From NCBI RefSeq assembly GCF_038595055.1, contig NZ_CP152002.1, positions 4,694,501-4,758,500 of the forward strand: 64,000 bases of DNA. The letters are read 5' to 3'. This document shows positions 62,100-64,000 of this stretch, piece by piece (within the stretch, counting starts at the first letter, position 1; every line of letters begins with the position of its first letter). The notes beneath the pieces were generated by a model. That model saw only the letters and a program-made list of their open reading frames with translations, made no database searches and was not told where the DNA came from. Both the position numbers and the translations under genes were made by a program. This DNA comes from Paenibacillus sp. FSL R7-0345 (GTDB lineage Bacteria > Bacillota > Bacilli > Paenibacillales > Paenibacillaceae).

Positions 62100-62897
62100 C
62101 TATTTCCCGTACCCGTTCATCTGCAGCCAGGAAGCGCAGGCATCTGTCCAGCCGCGCGTATGCGGCTCCTCTTCAGCCAAACCCAGGCCATGTGCCCCGT
62201 GCGCATAGACATGCAGGTCAAACGGAATCTGCTGGCGGCGCAGTGCGGCGGCAAGCAGCAGGCTGTTCTCCGCCGGAACGGCGGCATCATCCGCAGTATG
62301 CCAGAGGAAGGCAGGCGGTGAATCAGGGGTGACCTGCAGTTCACCGCTTAAACGGCGGAGCAGCTCCTCAGGCGGGTTAGCACCAAGCAGATTCTCCCTG
62401 GAGCCCTCATGTGTCACACCATCCATCATGGATACGACCGGATAACACAGTATGGAGAAGTCCGGACGGCAGGACTCCCGTTCCAGTACCTCCTCTGCCT
62501 CCTTATTCCCTCTGTCAAACAGCCCCGATGCTGTTGAGGCAAGATGCCCCCCGGCGGAGAAACCCAGTATACCGGTTTTTTGCGGATCAATTCCGAATTC
62601 CTCCGCGCGGTAACGGATGGTGCGCAGCGCTCTTTGGGCATCCAGCAGGGCGTTTGGATATAGATAAGGAGCTACACGGTAACGCAGCACAAAAGCGGAG
62701 ATGCCCAGCGTGTTCAGCCACTCGGCTACCGGCCCTCCTTCATGGTCAGCCCGCAGCCAGTAAGCGCCGCCGGGACAGATCAGCACTGCCGCGTTATTGC
62801 TTCCTTCCACCAGATACGGCGTAATTGCCGGGCAGTCCTCATCGCCTGCCCCCAGCGCCCCCGGAGCTCCCTCCGGCCATAATAATAACGTTTCCAT
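62100..62897 (-). CDS. Alpha/beta hydrolase (acetyl-esterase / carbohydrate esterase-like)
   Basis: A 265-residue hydrolase with oxyanion loop LICPGGAYWLRADHEGGPVAEWL (in part: ICPGGAYWLRADHEGG), nucleophile Ser in GILGFSAGGHLAST, acid HTADDAAVP and catalytic His in YAHGAHGLGLA. Similar proteins remove acetyl groups from sugars such as xylan, and the neighbouring phosphorylase and mutase suggest carbohydrate use. ATG 62897 is six bases from GGGGG; ATG 62903 touches it. Substrate unknown. Confidence 0.85.
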   Translation of the reverse strand: METLLLWPEGAPGALGAGDEDCPAITPYLVEGSNNAAVLICPGGAYWLRADHEGGPVAEWLNTLGISAFVLRYRVAPYLYPNALLDAQRALRTIRYRAEEFGIDPQKTGILGFSAGGHLASTASGLFDRGNKEAEEVLERESCRPDFSILCYPVVSMMDGVTHEGSRENLLGANPPEELLRRLSGELQVTPDSPPAFLWHTADDAAVPAENSLLLAAALRRQQIPFDLHVYAHGAHGLGLAEEEPHTRGWTDACASWLQMNGYGK

Positions 62898-62940
62898 CTG
62901 CATCCCCCAGGCTTTCCTTCTATAATAGAATCATGAGTCC

Positions 62941-62999
62941 GCATAGATTGAACGCTGCTGATGCTTGTATATATGTATATTCTCATATTCAATCTATGC
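62941..62999. repeat. 12-bp perfect inverted repeat between pgmB and the hydrolase gene
   Basis: GCATAGATTGAA (62941-62952) and TTCAATCTATGC (62988-62999) flank 35 AT-rich bases with a TATATATGTATA-like centre. No T run follows, so it is not an ordinary terminator. It may be an operator or an mRNA structure. Confidence 0.45.
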
Positions 63000-63037
63000 C
63001 GGGATTGCTTTCCCTCGACTCTTAGTCTATCAAGCCC

Positions 63038-63682
63038 CTATAGATCATGCAATCCGCTTACAATAATGTCTGCCTCCTTCAGCACTTCAGACCTGCCGAT
63101 ACCGACGACCTGCATACCTGCAGCTTTGGCTGCAGCGACACCTGCTTCGGCATCCTCGAACACGACACATTGTCCGGGCTGCAAGTCCAGCTCCTCAGCA
63201 GCTGTAAGAAACACCTCCGGGTCCGGCTTGGCTTTGGATACCCTGTTGCCGTCAACAACGGCATCGAACAAACCGGCAATGTTCAGCCGGTCCAGAATGA
63301 ACAGCGCGTTTTTGCTTGCAGAGCCCAAGGCGATACTGATGCCGCTGCCGCGCAGCTCATCCAAATACGGCTTTACGCCAGGCAGCAGCTCCGATTCATC
63401 CAACCGGGAGATATACTCTACATAAAGGCGGTTCTTCTTGTCCGCCATGGCAAGTTTTTCCGCCTCAGTGAATTCCAGTCCGCCTATCTCCAGCAGGATA
63501 TCCAGCGACCGCATCCGGCTTACACCCTTAAGACGTTCATTATCCGCTTCAGTAAAATTGAAGCCGAGCTCTGAAGCCAAAGATCTCCACGCGAGATAAT
63601 GATATTTCGCTGTATCTACGATGACACCATCCAGATCAAAGATGGCCCCTTTCATTTCCTTCAGCATGCTATAATCCGGCAT
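63038..63682 (-). CDS. pgmB: Beta-phosphoglucomutase
   Basis: A 214-residue HAD-family mutase with catalytic FDLDGVIVDTAKYHYLAW (nucleophile and acid Asp; the TAKYHYLAW cap helix is typical of beta-PGM), cap-domain RLKGVSRMRSLDILL, SASKN and KPDPEVF motifs. It turns beta-glucose 1-phosphate into glucose 6-phosphate. It lies 21 bases after a GH65-type phosphorylase gene, the usual partner that makes beta-glucose 1-phosphate. ATG 63682 has GGGGAGG upstream. Confidence 0.93.
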   Translation of the reverse strand: MPDYSMLKEMKGAIFDLDGVIVDTAKYHYLAWRSLASELGFNFTEADNERLKGVSRMRSLDILLEIGGLEFTEAEKLAMADKKNRLYVEYISRLDESELLPGVKPYLDELRGSGISIALGSASKNALFILDRLNIAGLFDAVVDGNRVSKAKPDPEVFLTAAEELDLQPGQCVVFEDAEAGVAAAKAAGMQVVGIGRSEVLKEADIIVSGLHDL

Positions 63683-63703
63683 ACATTCATAACCTCCCCG
63701 TTC

Positions 63704-64000
63704 TTACTTTAAGTTGATATCCGCAGTCCCTAGCGTCAGCACTGCTCCCGGCCGGCATAGCTGCTCTGCACTGCCGGACGAACATACCTTAAGCGCGCCC
63801 CGGTTGCCTGCTGCAGCACTGACGGTTATCTCTTCCCGGCTGACCCTCAGCCGGAAGCTGTCCCCGCGCAGGCTCAGCGGCAGCTCCACTGCCGTCCACT
63901 GCTCAGGCAGCGCAGGCTTCACCTGCAGCGTCTCCCTGTCAAACTGCACGCCGGCAAAGCCGAGCACCGCCGCCATCCAGGCTCCGCCGTTTGCAGCCGG
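63704..64000 (-). CDS. GH65-family disaccharide phosphorylase, C-terminal end (cut by window edge)
   Basis: The last 98 residues are visible and the frame is open to the right edge. It starts with PAANGGAWMAAVLGFAGVQ, as in the helical barrel end of maltose, kojibiose or trehalose phosphorylases, then a C-terminal beta domain (LPLSLRGDSFRLRVSREEITV in part: SLRGDSFRLRVSREE). The family is assigned from these segments and from the pgmB neighbour. Which disaccharide it splits cannot be told from this part. Confidence 0.8.
   Translation of the reverse strand, partial: PAANGGAWMAAVLGFAGVQFDRETLQVKPALPEQWTAVELPLSLRGDSFRLRVSREEITVSAAAGNRGALKVCSSGSAEQLCRPGAVLTLGTADINLK

Overview
The window reads as a chromosomal segment of a spore-forming, moderate-GC Bacillota, most likely Paenibacillus. 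The grounds are a complete spoIIIA operon, splB, purine-rich Shine-Dalgarno sites, and gene order that follows the Bacillus subtilis yqh region (xseA-folD-nusB ... accC-accB-spoIIIAH..AA-yqhV ... efp-yqhT-yqhR-yqhQ-yqhP-yqhO-mntR) with insertions. Genus assignment is inference. I see no rRNA, tRNA, CRISPR, insertion sequence or prophage.

Layout. 1-12050 (minus strand): xseA (cut by the left edge), folD, nusB; DUF2273-amaP-asp23 envelope-stress genes; accB-accC; spoIIIAA-AH; yqhV. 12283-20892: a block not present at this point in B. subtilis, holding a YitT-family membrane protein, a LysC-type aspartokinase with a strong internal start, and a TetR / sulfonate-type ABC importer / FMN monooxygenase operon. 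20944-29333: efp, pepP, yqhR, yqhQ, yqhP, yqhO, a secreted GHL10-type hydrolase, mntR and splB. 29352-37318: ccdA, the zinc uptake genes znuA-znuC and znuB (split by a 790-bp repeat island), metG with a T-box leader, yidD and zur. The znuA promoter carries two Zur-box-like palindromes, one between -35 and -10, so the zinc regulator and its probable target lie close together.

37524-46661: a large surface protein with a copper-amine-oxidase-type N-terminal domain, a first sugar-ABC cassette (SBP, two permeases, YesM-type kinase, AraC-type regulator) and a HIT protein. 46841-52851: the anaerobic genes adhE, pflB, pflA, with Fnr/Rex-like sites at the pflB and adhE promoters. 53207-59881: a second sugar-ABC cassette in the order kinase-regulator-permease-permease-SBP. 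60350-64000: an orphan peptide-binding protein without a lipobox, an alpha/beta hydrolase, beta-phosphoglucomutase, and the C-terminal end of a GH65-like disaccharide phosphorylase cut by the right edge.

The least explained part is the intergenic DNA. At least four families of short palindromic repeats recur between genes: a TGTANTTYGTACA-type motif (six copies at two loci), nested TAACGGAC/GTCCGTTA palindromes (two loci), an ATTTGG...CCAAAT element with an exact 19-bp shared core (two loci), and a GGACGYTAT hairpin element (two loci). They are the best candidates for an undescribed dispersed element. No other novel multi-gene system is evident; most genes belong to well-known families.
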